From contig NC_092355.1 in assembly GCF_963676685.1 (NCBI RefSeq), forward strand, positions 72,817,176 through 72,881,175: a DNA stretch of 64,000 nt, given 5' to 3'. This DNA comes from Mytilus edulis. Its lineage: Eukaryota > Mollusca > Bivalvia > Mytilida > Mytilidae. A program made the position numbers and the translations under genes. The stretch's first letter is position 1. Each line of letters starts with the position of its first letter. Under the pieces are notes generated by a model, which ran no database searches, had not been told where the DNA came from, and saw nothing but the letters and a program-made list of their open reading frames with translations. Shown one piece after another: positions 33,630 to 45,488 of this stretch.

Positions 33630-33890
33630 ATTGCGATAAGACGTGTCACGGTACTTGTCTATCCCAAATTCATGTATTTGGTTTTGATGTTATATTTGTT
33701 ATTCTCGTGGGATTTTGTCTGGTGCTTGGTCCGTTTCTGTGTGTGTTAGTTACATTGTAGTGTTGTGTCGTTGTTCTCCTCTTTTATTTATGCGTTTCCC
33801 TCAGTTTTAGTTTGTTACCCCGATTTTGTTTTTTGTCCATGAATTTATGAGTTTGAACAGCGGTATACTACTTTATTTATGAAACTACAC
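33630..33890 (-). repeat. Family R3 repeat, reverse orientation
   Basis: Reads 'cgtgtcacggtacttgtcta', 'tttctgtgtgtgttagttac', 'tgcgtttccctcagttttag' and 'tttgaacagcggtatac', the reverse of the R3 module. Confidence 0.85.
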
Positions 33891-36419
33891 TGAATCTCAA
33901 CAAATCTAGCACAGTGAATGAGGTGCTCATATTTAGTAAAGTTTTTACTACCAGATGAGAGTGAATGAAACCAAGCCATCCCTTTTGTTTAAACCGTTTT
34001 ACATCTAACTTCTTAATTTAAACATGTTAAAAACGTATTGTTTTCCCTCAAAATATAACTGTTCTCAATGAGAACTAACAGTATTTTTTTCACTGAAGTG
34101 TTATTTGGCAACTAATTTGAAATTAATGTAATGTTTAGACAACCTTGATATAAAACTTTTGGAAAATATCTGTGACGTGGGATCTAAATATAGTCATGAT
34201 AGTTGTTTATAATGATTTAACTTAAGACATAATCCCAGTATTTGTAATATTTAGTTAACACTGCCAACAAACCAGTGATGATCATATTTGAAAAATAATG
34301 TAAAAACATGCTACTATCAATGACGTGCATTATGTCCATGATTTCGTCAAATTACATCATACAGTTGTCAAAATAACCATTTTTATAATAAAAAGGGTAA
34401 CACGATTAAGAGAAATTTTTTACAATGATCTTAATAGTATTTAGGTAGAACTAACTTACAAATAGTTTTGTAGAGGCTAAGACATGATGCTGGAAATAAT
34501 AAGCACTACTAAATTAGTGTTGTTGATAAAAAAAACATTAATTAAAGTATTATAAATAACAAACAAAAAGTGATTTCCGAGTTCTTTGAATACATGTTAG
34601 TCTTTAATTTGATTATCACCACCAAAATGCAAATCTTCTGATATGTACAAAGATGTTTTAAAACCGACAAAGCATTTAAAATCGAGCTACGGTACAATAA
34701 AATCACATGTGGAATTCAAGAGAAAACGTACTCGACCTATCTGAAGACAAGCAAATAACAAATCCCTCATTCAGCGTCATGGTATAATGCCAGGTAATTC
34801 ATGTGGATATATGAGATTCCTTATGATCTACATGTATATCTAAAGATACTGTATATTGACCAAACAAATGTTGAAACAAATCTTTTTTCAAAACATGCAA
34901 CCATGATTAGATAAAAAAGGAAACAACACGTCATAAATTTATGCTTCCGAAACACTTATCTGGATTTACCTTTATGACGACCGCTCTTAGCCGAATATTT
35001 TAAAGTCAAGGATGTAAATTAAACTAAACAGTAGACAAGATACATAAAGAAATACGACATATCTATCTAATGGTTTCATTTTGAATTCTAACTATTGCCA
35101 TATGTGATTTTTGTTATACAATTTTTTGTCTCTTGTGAGACAACGGCGCTCCACATTCATTTAATAAAATTCCTATAAATGAATTTTAGAATATGACGAA
35201 AACTTTTCAAATGAATGTGTAAAGTAGCATAGGTGCATAGTAGCGCGAAGTCAACAAGATGTCACGGCGAAAGCTGCTCGCATTCGAACTGAAAATTAAT
35301 AAACTATTGCGATCAGCAATACGCGCTTTTTCAGAATAATTGAACAATTTACCATAAGCCACGTTGTAGAAAGAGATGGCCAATTTTTTTCACCTCAATG
35401 ATGTCATCAAAGTTTCACGTATTTGAACAGCAAAAGAAAGGCATACTTAATCGTCTGGAGATTTTTTAAGTACTATGAGCGCATATCTCATTCGGATATT
35501 TTGTTGTGCAAATAAGATCTATCCGATTCAAACTCGACCATCATTTATATCACCTGGAGTAAAATTCCGCCAATAGTTTCTAAACTTCATTTCAGGGTCT
35601 TTTTTTATAGCTAACTATGTTGTATGGGATTTACTTATTGTTCAAGGCCGTATGGTGACCGATACTTGTTAATTTCTGTGTCATTTTGTCTCTTGTGTAG
35701 AGTTGTCTCATTGGAAATCATACCGCATGTATTTTTTTATATTCAAAATAACGCATTGCAGACCATAATGTTAATATGAAAACAATAAAATACGTTATAA
35801 TAAGGAGAATAGCATAAACGATGGCATCTAACTCATGAAAACATCTGAGTTCAGGTCTTCCTCGGATCGAAACTAGAAATCAGTAAACATACAGGATGCA
35901 GAAGATAAAAAGTTGAACGAACATCACCAGACGTACTGCTTTCCAGCATAGTAGAAAATATAAAAAAAAGGCTCATATCACAATTGAAAGTTAAACATGA
36001 TAACATCAATCTTAACATTGCAAATCACTCAAACTTCAAAGGAAACTGTATTTTGAAATATGATTATGTATGTTTTCCTATCTAAATAACCTCTGACCTT
36101 ACGTACGTGTCAAGAGCAACATACATGATGTATCGAAATGTTTTTACGATACTCAAATCTACAATCAGTCCGAACAATAATTTTAGTTGTGAAAAATCAT
36201 AACCAATAAACAATACGGCTATGGTGTATCTTTAACTGAAAATGAATGAAATCAATGTATGCTATTTACCAATAACCAAGGGAATTCTCCCACTAAATCC
36301 CACTGGAGATAGTCATCGTGACCAAGCTGAATATTTGAAGTTTAGAACTTAATACATATGTAGTAGAACATAATGGTAATACATACACTCATCACAGATA
36401 CCAAGATCAAAATTTTATA
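33891..36419. other. Spacer between unit B and unit C; no gene recognised
   Basis: AT-rich. An R1 fragment lies at 35,640-35,740 ('gccgtatggtgaccgatact', 'agagttgtctcattggaaat'). No open frame of note occurs over 2.5 kb. Confidence 0.45.
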
Positions 36420-36575
36420 TTTACGCCAGACGCGCGTTTCGTCAAAAAAAGACTCATCAGTGACGCTCTAATCCAAAAAAAAATTAAAAGGCCAAATAGA
36501 GTTCAAAGTTGAAGAGCATTAATGACCAAAAATTCCTAAAAGATTTGCCAAATACAGCTGAGGTAATTAAACCAA
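36420..36575 (+). repeat. Family R2 repeat at the left border of unit C
   Basis: Reads 'acgccagacgcgcgtttcgt', 'actcatcagtgacgctctaa', 'agttgaagagcattaatgac' and 'gccaaatacagctgaggtaa'. It ends about 70 bp before the homology to unit B begins. Confidence 0.85.
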
Positions 36576-36644
36576 ATAATCATTCAAAATATTTGTTTGT
36601 ATCCATATTTTATAGTTTTGGTTTGTTATATAACCATACTTGTA

Positions 36645-36832
36645 AATGATAGGATATAAAACACTGATAGTATTAGCTGTCTTTTATTCAGATTAGGGTT
36701 AACTTTTTTCTTGGAATCTTATTGAATATTATAAAGTTTACAATACAAGATGTCATAAGTTTAATTGTTGACTTCATTCTTTCAAGATCATTTGATAATT
36801 TGACAATAACACTTACAAATAACGTTATATTA
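36645..36832 (+). other. 5' part of the unit C membrane-protein locus, split from the rest by the 7.5-kb insertion
   Basis: Matches 20,085-20,284 ('ggaatcttattgaatattat', 'ttgacttcattctttcaaga', 'caaataacgtt'). Homology resumes at 44,365. Comparison of the two units gives the empty-site sequence and therefore the insertion ends. Confidence 0.8.
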
Positions 36833-38398
36833 GAGGTTTCTCAACATCTTACGAACGGACGAAACTCTACGAACGTATCGTTATGGAGCAGTAATTTTTT
36901 TATAATAAAATCCATGATAAATGTCTACCGATACTGCAGTGTGTTTAAAAGACAACAGTTAACAACTTAATATACTTTTTTGCAACCTTGCATTTTATTG
37001 TTGTCATTAAACATCCGTGTTCCAATTTATTTTCTGTTGTTGACTGTTTCGTGTTCTTACGTTGAGTCCGTTTGTTGACATGTCGTATATATGCGTTCGA
37101 TTTATCTTCCTTATCCATTCAAAAAGATTTTTTTTTATATAATTAAATGTCCTTGATTAAAAAATTCAACACATCTATTTTGCAATTTGTTGATAGATTG
37201 TTTGGTGTTTAACGTTCAGTGACAAATATTCCATTCATTTCATTGCGAAATTAGCGTTTGGTAAAGGATTGATAAGTGATCGAGATATATTTCATATATC
37301 CACACGTCCCTTCTATGGGTCCAATCGGTTTGAGTTACTATGAGTTTCAGTATTTCGTATCGGAGAGTATCTTAAATAGATAAGTCGTAACATAGCTTTT
37401 TATTTCTAATATTTATTGGGAATCAGTTAAGGAATTTCAAAGATGCACTCGATCTATCGTTAGAAATAGAGTTTTGTGTGTTCTTGTTAAAAGTATGAGT
37501 GCTACAGCCCTAACACAACTGGTAATCACATATATTTTTATATATTACACCCCTAGCTAAAAAGAAAAATTAGAAATATGAAAAATAGAGGAAATATGCA
37601 CAGTATGCCATAGAAGCTTAACGGAAACAATAAACAAGAAGAAAAAATATGTATATACTCATAATTATACTATAATAGAGGAAACATACACACATAGAAT
37701 AAGAAAGGCCATGATAACAAAAAAAACCACAATATATAACTTAAAATATGTATTTCAATATTTTCCTTTATTTTTCTTGTTAAGTCTACCAATTTATAAC
37801 AATATATCCATAAGAAGAGATCATTTGGATTTTAGTGGTTGGGGCAAAGAAGTTATCCCGGAACTTATTGGGATGTTTTCTTTTCAAATTTAAATCGAAA
37901 GGCGTTCACTCCTAGATTTATTTTACCTCGTGTCCACGAAAGAATTTCTACCGTTAATCAGACTCTAGCTAAGATAAAAAAAAATCCTATCCCTTTTGAT
38001 CCATAAACATGAATCTATATTGACCTTTTTCACATATTATACTAAATAGTGTTGTTGTCATCATGTTTATTAAAAATTCTTGTACGATTACTGTCCTTTG
38101 ATTAAATATTCTTCATTTAAATTAATAGATCAATAAGACTTTCAACTGTGTTGATTGAACAGTAAATTGTATATTATATATTATATAATATCAAATAAAT
38201 ATAATATGTATTTGATTCAAAATGGTTTAAAAAAATCAAGCATGCATATTTTACACGTAAAAGACATTTCAAAGGGAAGAAGAGCACAGCCGATAATCCA
38301 AAATTATAAGATAAATTACTGCTCCCTCTTTTCTCGTTACGGCAAGTTACGTCAAGTTAGGGCGATTTTCGTTCGTTCGTAAGATGTTGAGAAACCTC
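36833..38398. mobile_element. Element A1: 1566-bp DNA transposon-like element, TIR GAGGTTTCTCAACATCTTAC
   Basis: Ends are inverted: 'gaggtttctcaacatcttac' with gaacg at the left and the complement 'gtaagatgttgagaaacctc' at the right. It is flanked on both sides by TATTA (36,828-36,832 and 38,399-38,403), a 5-bp direct repeat. If the terminal TA is counted as part of the TIR, the duplication is only ATT. A subterminal 'acggcaagttacgtcaagtt' lies near the right end. No protein is recognised; the 60-codon frame at 37,711 is disrupted in the sister copy. Element A2 at 42,831 is about 90% identical by eye and in the same orientation. Confidence 0.85.
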
Positions 38399-38779
38399 TA
38401 TTAGAGATTTCCAATAAAATGACATACGTACCTAACTCGACGTACGCACGTAACGGGACCGGTTATTGCTAACCAATTAATTTTGTTAAATGCGTTACTC
38501 AAGTTTTAACTTAGTATTCCTAAACTATGAAACTCAATTATGATAAATTTTATCAATATCAAATATTCCTAAGATGATGAAAAACGAAAGAAATCATGAT
38601 TTGTATATATCACGTGATTATTGAGATTCCTGCCTTAAATTCACTGTCATTAGACCACATATATATACGTATCTTTACCTATCATACGATTCATAGGAGT
38701 TGCATTTCATGGTTTTGACAATGACAATGAGTTAAGGTATACTTAAACAAAAACCTCGCCCCATAATTTGGTATATAGT

Positions 38780-41700
38780 TAAGCAGCTTACCACACAAAT
38801 CATGCAAATTGGGATACAAGCATGAAACTTTGTCAGAACATGCCTTTAGGTGTATGTAATCATATTAGTGGGGTAGCCACGAAAAAAAGTCATCCGATCA
38901 TGGCGGCCATCTTGGATTTTCAAAATGACGTCTTTTCAGGGAAAAAACATCAAATGTATGATCCCTTTTGCTTGTATTGTATCCAAAATGTTACAAGATG
39001 GAGTAAATCATTGTAAATAAAGATAAACATCACTTCCGGTCAAATATCGGTCGATAACTCACTCCTGGTTGTTATGAATATCCTGAATATGACTGTTTTA
39101 TAACCCTAATAATGTCAGTCGTTATATTCCGTCGAGCGCCGACTAATCTTCGATTGCTACATTAGGTTCGATAGGCTATAGGCCACTAGAGGTCGCAGAG
39201 CTATCTGAGTTAACTGTTTTACTGAGTGTGAATTCGCATTGTTTTAAGACGCGTCTCGGTATTTGTCTATCCAACGTTCATGTATTTAGTTACGAAGTTT
39301 TATTTCTAATTCTGATCGGATATTGATTTGAAGGAATTATATCCCTATTACTTACACAATTCTATGATAATATTGTTGTTAAATACATCCAATAATATAA
39401 TAAGAAAACCAACCTTGAATTTCTAGAAATTTACCTGTGACGTTACTTTTTGTTGCGTTAATCCATTAATGTTACAGAAACACACTTTGTGCACTTCTCT
39501 TATAGTTGATATGTTTCACTCTGTTTTAGTTTGTAACCCGCGGACTACTACTGTTGCAGTTATCTATTACCCAGATAATATTTGCGTTATTGCTCTATTA
39601 TTCAATTGTTGATTACTTTTGTTTATTTATATTTAGTTATTTAATTTTGAAATGGCAAAAAGAATTCGCTTATCAGCTTCCTCAGCAGATAGTTGGGAAA
39701 CTATATGGACACAATGTGGTTTGTGTCAGGAGGTCACAACAGACCTACTAAAATCGTCAGATGAAGGATACAATGTTGGCGCAAAACTATCCCTCTTTTT
39801 CATGAATTAAATGCCCTCCCTATCCCTCTAGATATTCGGCGATTAAACCACGGATATGGTATTGAAAGCACAATGGAATAGGAAAATACCAGGTACCATA
39901 ATTTGTGCAGGATAAAGTTCAATAGAACAAAACTTGAGAGAGTCCATAAACGCCATATGTCACTGATGCCATCCAAGTATTCGAGTGAATGTAAGTCTTC
40001 TAAACCTTTTAGGTGCTCTCCTAGTTCTAAAGACCAACAACTGGATCCAGTTGAAAATGTGCCAAATGTTTCATTTGTGACAAATAGTCGCATTCATCTG
40101 TCTTAAGAGAGGCAATGACAATGAGCTTAAACCAACAACTAGTGGATTGTGCAACAGTTCTTCAGGATAAACAATTGTTGGCAAAGCTGAGTAGTGGTGA
40201 TGTTATAGCACAAGAGATGAAGTATCATCCGTCTTACAGTGGTATACAACAGGGAGAGATCAAAGAAGAGACAAACAGATATCGAAAACAGTTGTACACA
40301 GGAGGAAAATATAATGAAAGAAACTGCATTAGCTGAGCTGGTTACATACATCTTTGAAACTCAAAGAAACTCTGAAGAGTCGGCGGTGTTTCGATTAGAA
40401 GACCTGGTAAACCTATAAGAAAAAGATTGACACAGCTTGGTTCTTCTTCTGCACAGGTACATTCTACTCGCTTGAAGGACAAGCCAGTTTGAAGAAAGTT
40501 CGTCTAGAAGAATGAACGCAGATGACAGGCATCATGACAATTCTATGTCTATGCACCAAGATTTCATTGACAAAGTGAGAAGTCTTTTTAAAAGACTGTC
40601 ATGAATGATTATGGAAATCCATTTCTTGAGGCTTCTAAAGATATCTACAAGATAGACAGTAACGATATTGTACAAGCAGGCACAGAGAAACTGTCACAAG
40701 TTAAACAAACTGGATGAAATCAGTATACTGACTACAGAATCCGAATGCAGAACAAGGCCAGCATTTATGAACCCTATTAAGAAAAAATATTTTCTGTTGT
40801 TCAGTCGCCAACCAAAGTACATTTTAAAAGGCATGTGAAACAAAAAGCAAGCTTAACCTCACCTGAGAAGATTGCAGTTTGTTTTCAAGGCTTTTCATAT
40901 CCTGTCAAAGCAGACAATGCGACTTGGAAGAGTTTTTCATTTAGACTTCTTAGTCTCAAAGTGTAAAAATTAAAAGTGACGTTAAGTCACAGCTTAATGA
41001 AGTTCTAGATCTAGAAGCTACGGGAGATTTGCCAAGAGAAGAATCTAAGACAGACATAATAGTAGTTGATGGTGCGGTTATGGTCAATTCACCGCTTGGA
41101 ACATACACTATTGATGAATACGCAAAATATGTGATTTTGATATACATTATCCACCTTACTTCAAAACATTCAAGAGTAGACGTTATCTATGATATTTACA
41201 TAGAAAAACAGTCTAAAAGCACAAATACGTAAAGCGAGGGGTGCTGGATCCAGGCGAAAAGTTTTCGGCACCAGTAAGACTCAGAAAGCTTGGTCAAGCT
41301 TCTTTCGAGTGGACGAAAACAAGACGGAATTGTTTCATTTCCTTGCCAACAAAATTTGCTCGATTCAATCTGACAAAATGATTTTTGTGACAAAAGGCGA
41401 AAATGTTATGACAAATTCTGACGATGACCATGTTGACCGTGTTATCTCGAGGAAGCAGACTCAAGGATATTTGTTCATATCAAGAGTGGAGCTGAAAAGG
41501 GGTGTAAGTCTTCACTAATAATCAGCTCATACACTGATGTAGTAGGTTTTGCGGTGCCTCTTTTCAAAAGGTAAAAAAATATTTGGGTTGCCTTTGGAAA
41601 AGGAAAAGACCTGCAATGGCTTCAGATTGAATAAATTAAACATGCTCTTGGTTCTAAATCAAAAGCTTTGTCCTTTTTTCATGCTTTCACTGGATGTGAC

Positions 41701-42240
41701 ACGGTCGCCGGCTTTCATGGAAAGGGGAAAAAATCGGTGTTACAAAGCTGGCCTGTACGACATTGTGTTCCTGTAGCTGTTAAAACGGAATACATCGAAA
41801 AATACGGTAAATTATTACATTGTTCAATCCTCCAGCATGTCTTACATAATTACCGCTATATCAAACAGACATTTTCATTGCATATCAGTACCACTATTAT
41901 TTCACTCGAGTGTATGAATTTTTATGACCCTTACCGGAAGTGGTGATTTATTTTTACAATTGCTGTCTGCTTGACATATTTTCATGTCATTTTATTGTAT
42001 TTCAAATAGTTGTGATGACCTATATCACGTTGAAAACGGTTAGAATAGCTTTTTCAATCTCCACTTTTGAGCAAATTGATGTCAATTTTTAATTCAAGAT
42101 GGCCGCCGTGAAAAAAATCAAAAACATGTTGGCTACCCCTCTAATATGATAAAGTACACTCTAAAGAACGTCTGTGCCAAATCCTATGCTTGTATCACAA
42201 TTTGCATGATTGTGTCAAATTTCGGTACTAAGCCGCCCCA
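38780..42240 (+). mobile_element. Element Z: ~3.45-kb element with ~140-bp imperfect terminal inverted repeats carrying a decayed gene
   Basis: The left arm (about 38,784-38,918) and right arm (about 42,095-42,237) are inverted. Shared blocks from outside in are 'c(a/g)gctta', 'atcatgcaaattg', 'gatacaagcat', 'atcatattag(t/a)ggggtagcca' and 'c(a/c)tggcggccatcttg'. The exact ends and any target duplication are not resolved. The gene inside (39,652 to about 41,810) runs from the left to the right arm, as expected of cargo or of a transposase-equivalent gene. Confidence 0.7.
39652..41810 (+). pseudogene. Decayed gene of the uncharacterised 'EEAD.R / FHA.TGCDT' invertebrate family
   Basis: Pieces in order in all three plus frames: MAKRIRLSASSADSW with WTQCGLC (39,652); FHELNALPIPLDIRRLNHG then a stop; NTRYHNLCRIKFNRTKLERV (about 39,885-39,945); VDCATVLQDKQLLAKLSSGD (40,145); ALAELVTYIFETQRNSEESA and VFRLEDLV (40,327-40,415); DIIVVDGAVMVNSPLGTYTI and SRVDVIYDIYI (41,050-41,205); a DENKTELFHFLANKI block (41,310); EEADSRIFVHI (about 41,440); WVAFGKGK (about 41,590); and LSFFHAFTGCDTVAGFHGKG (41,665). 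I recall full-length relatives of roughly 800-1200 residues with these blocks in cnidarians, molluscs and other invertebrates, annotated as hypothetical. The conserved acidic residues (VxDGA, EEADxR, TGCD) look like a metal-dependent PIN/FEN-like nuclease core, which is inference only. At least six frame breaks make it non-functional. Confidence 0.75.
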
Positions 42241-42830
42241 CTAATAGGTAAAGACGAGAAATTACTTTTGAAAAATAGATCATTGATACGAATTTCTGCC
42301 CGCATCAAATTATCTTCAAATAAATTATAGAAAAATATTATTTTTTTTTAAAAGTCGAGTACACCTTTTACATTCGGGTGTGTTGGAATTTACTTTTAAC
42401 GTTAAATCTTTTTAAAACAATAAACAGGCAACCTTCTTGCTTCGGAATTCGTTATTTTAATATTTGTATGCTAAATGTCGTCTCGGTAGTTTTTAAAATT
42501 CATAATGTGAGAAGAACTAAAATATGGGTCAAGTGAAATGACAAAAAATGATGGGTGTGTTTGATTACAAGTTGCTTATTTACTTTTTCTATTATAGTAT
42601 TTATGTCGATAAAATTATTCAAAGTTTAATGACAAAATATTTAAAGAGTAAAAAAAACCAGTTGTGGTTGATTTTTACTAAAGGCATATTCCAACAACAA
42701 TGCGTGTTCAATTAGCAAAAAATGCATGCAGTGTATGCTACCCTCCGTCACGCTTCAATGCAGTAGGACGAAATACGCTGAGTTAGGTCGGTTATGTCGA
42801 GTAAAGTCATTTTATTGGAAATCTCTAATA

Positions 42831-44359
42831 GAGGTTTCTCAACATCTTACGAACGGACGAAACTCTACGAACGTATCATTATGGAGCAGTAATTTTGTTA
42901 TGATAAAATCCATAATAAATGTCTTCCGATACTGTAGTGTGTTTAAAAGACAACAGTATCAACTTAATATCCTTTTTTGCAACCTTGCATTACATTGTTG
43001 TCATGAAACATCCGTGTTCCAATTTATTTTCTGTTGTTGACTGTTTCGTTTTCTTACGTTGAGTTCCGTTTGTTGACATGTCGTATATATGCATTCGATT
43101 TATCTCCCTTATGTTTTCAAAAAGAACATTTTTTTATAATGTCCTTGATTAAAAAAATCAACACATCTAGCTTGCAATTGGTTGATTGATTGTTTGGTGT
43201 TTAACGTTCATTTGCTAATATTCCATTCATTTCATTGCGAAATTACCTAGTCCTATAACATATGACTTCGCATTCTTATTCAATTTTTAACGTTTTATTC
43301 TGATATTTTCATTTTTTATATTTTATATTTCATATATCCACACGCCCCTTCTATAGGTCCAATTGGTTTCAGTTACTATGAGTTTCATTTTTTCGTGTCG
43401 GAGAGTATCTTGGATAGATACGTCGTAACATAGCTTTTTTATTTCTAATATTTATTGGGAATCAGTTTAAGAAATTTAAAAGATGCACTCTATCTATCGT
43501 TAGAAATAGAGTTTTGTGTGTTTTTGTTGAAAAATGAGAAATATGAAAAACAGAGGAAATATGCACAGTATGCCATGGAAGCTTAACGGAAACAATAAAC
43601 AAGAAAAAAAAGTATGTATATACTTATAATTATACTATAAAGGAAACATACACACATATAATAAGAAAGGGTATGATAACCAAAAAAAAAACACAATATA
43701 TAAGTTTAAATATATATTTCAATATATTCCTTTATTTTTCTTGTTAAGACTACCAATTTATAACACATAAATAATAAGAGATCATTTGGAATTTAGTAGT
43801 TGGGGCAAAGAAGTTATCCCGGAACTTATTGGGATGTTTTCTTTTCAAATTTAAATCGAGAGGCGTTCACTCCAAGATTTATTTTTCCTCATGTCCACGA
43901 AAGAATTTTTACCGTTAATCAACTTCTAGCTAAGATTCAAAAAGATTCCTATCCCTTTCCATCCATATATCTATATTTACCTTTTTCACATGTACCAAAT
44001 AGTGATGTTGTCATCATGTTTATTAAAATTTCTTGTACGATTACTGTCCTTTGATTAAATATTATATATTCTTCGCTTAAATGTATAGATCAGTTAAACT
44101 TTTAACTGTGTTGATTGAACAGTAAATTGTATATTATATATAAATATAATAACAAATAAATGTAGTATGTATTTGATTCAAAATGTTTTTAAAAAATCAA
44201 GCATGCATATTTTACAAATAAAAGATATTTCAAAGGGAAGAATAGCATAGCCGATAATCCAATATTATAAGATAAATTACTGCTCCCTCTTTTCTCGTTA
44301 CGGCAAGTTACGTCAAGTTAGGGCGATTTTCGTTCGTTCGTAAGATGTTGAGAAACCTC
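42831..44359. mobile_element. Element A2: 1529-bp sister of A1, same orientation
   Basis: Same inverted termini as A1, flanked by TAATA on both sides (42,826-42,830 and 44,360-44,364). It aligns with A1 along its length ('aacatccgtgttccaattta', 'gtgtcggagagtatctt', 'gttatcccggaacttattgg', 'aaaaatcaagcatgcatatt'), with scattered substitutions and indels. The 104-codon (42,726) and 84-codon (43,800) frames are not conserved in A1 and are not counted as genes. Confidence 0.85.
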
Positions 44360-44601
44360 TAATATGTATTGTATAGACAAAACAAAAGGTTTATTCTTCT
44401 TCTATTTAATCATAGAATTAGTAATAACGTTATCGTGTGAATTGTATTAACTGAACAAAATGTTCTTTATTCCTCTACGTTGATATGTTGATAGTAATAC
44501 CAAGTATACTTTACATCATTATATTGGTGGATCTTTATTTGCCAGTCGTTATATACTTCTGAAACCTTTAAGTAAATAAGAGTGTTAAGCAATCTAGGAA
44601 T

Positions 44602-45488
44602 GATTGACTTTTACTTAGACAGTGGGTGTTCATTTTTATTAATTCTTATTTCCGTGACACGTAGTGTAACGGGAATTGATTGTCTTCTCACGTAGTAAGT
44701 CGAAGGCGTATGAACGTTTTTGGCGGGAATAATTATTGCGTTAAATGATAGGTGTATATATGGTAATTTCTAACCCAGCTTTACTTTAGTGAACATCAAA
44801 TGTTTTGACTTGTACGCCAGGCATCTGGCAAACGAACACAGGCTTCTAAAAGTAGTTTGTCCTAGACGGCCACGAAACATTTAGCTATTAGTAGTAGATA
44901 TTAGAAGTCATTATGATTTTTTATGTGTATTGATGTGACACATTTGAACATATTTGTTTAATAAAATCGGCAGCTCAGAATATACACAAGCAGCAAGCTA
45001 GTCGACAAACATACGTTTGTGTTTTATTTGTCTATTGGTAGAAGTGTTGCTATGTTAAGAACATAAGGTATAGAGAAGACCTGTCTTTGAAAATGTGTCA
45101 TGTTGTGGGAATGATAAAGTTTCAAAAAGTCAGAGCCCAAAGGATACAAGAAGAAAAAGACGGGTTTTATTGATTCGTATAACATTCGGATTACTATTTA
45201 ATTTTGCTGCTTTTATAACTGTCTATGTAGTCAACAAGGAAATATTCATAAAAGGGAATGCTGCTCTGGGATTATTTATCGCGACGATTCGTTGTTACAC
45301 CACATGATATTTTACAGACTTTATGAAATATAATTTGATATCTTAGTATTTATATTCAGTCTTTCTTTATCTTACTGGAAGATACCAGAGTTTACAACCG
45401 CTACAACTGTACTTGGCTGCATAGATATACTGTTTTGGTATCTTTCTTGCACTTTTAGTGCCATTTGGTTTTCGTATTATTATGCTTA
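44602..45488 (+). pseudogene. Broken copy C of the membrane protein family
   Basis: ATG 44,602 begins MIDFYLDSGCSFLL as in copy B. A foreign stretch then replaces the continuation from about 44,645 to 45,078 ('ttcttatttccgtgacacgt' onward). Homology resumes at 'tgtctttgaaaatgtgtcat' (Cys pair, basic patch KRRRVL, first span). About 75 bp covering the second span are deleted after 'gggattatttatcgcgac', another deletion of about 80 bp follows 'cttggctgcatagatatact', and the stop codon TAA is replaced by AAA. 'gaaatataatttgatatc' also introduces a stop. The longest open piece is 45,095-45,307. It is non-coding today. Confidence 0.85.
44645..45078. other. ~430-bp insertion inside membrane-protein copy C
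   Basis: Absent from copies A and B at the same point. It starts near 'ttcttatttccgtgacacgt' and ends near 'aaggtatagagaagacc'. No inverted ends and no homologue in the window were seen. It could be an insertion or an unrelated join. Confidence 0.55.

Larger units (their letters stand above)
38404..42825. mobile_element. Element X: 4.4-kb element with related TIR GAGATTTCCAATAAAATGAC, lying exactly between A1 and A2
   Basis: The left end gagatttccaataaaatgac (38,404-38,423) and its exact complement at 42,806-42,825 are perfect 20-bp inverted repeats. With the adjacent A1 and A2 ends, the inverted match across each junction is 50 bp (38,374-38,423 against 42,806-42,855). The flanks are TATTA on the left and TAATA on the right (one mismatch). 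Apart from the nested element Z, the interior (38,424-38,780 and 42,240-42,800) has no gene. 'ctaactcgac' and 'gagttaggtcg' near the two ends extend the inverted similarity. Confidence 0.75.

Noticed and set aside
42726..44054. 104- and 84-codon frames in element A2
   Set aside because: The same stretches in element A1 are interrupted or shifted, so they are not conserved element genes.
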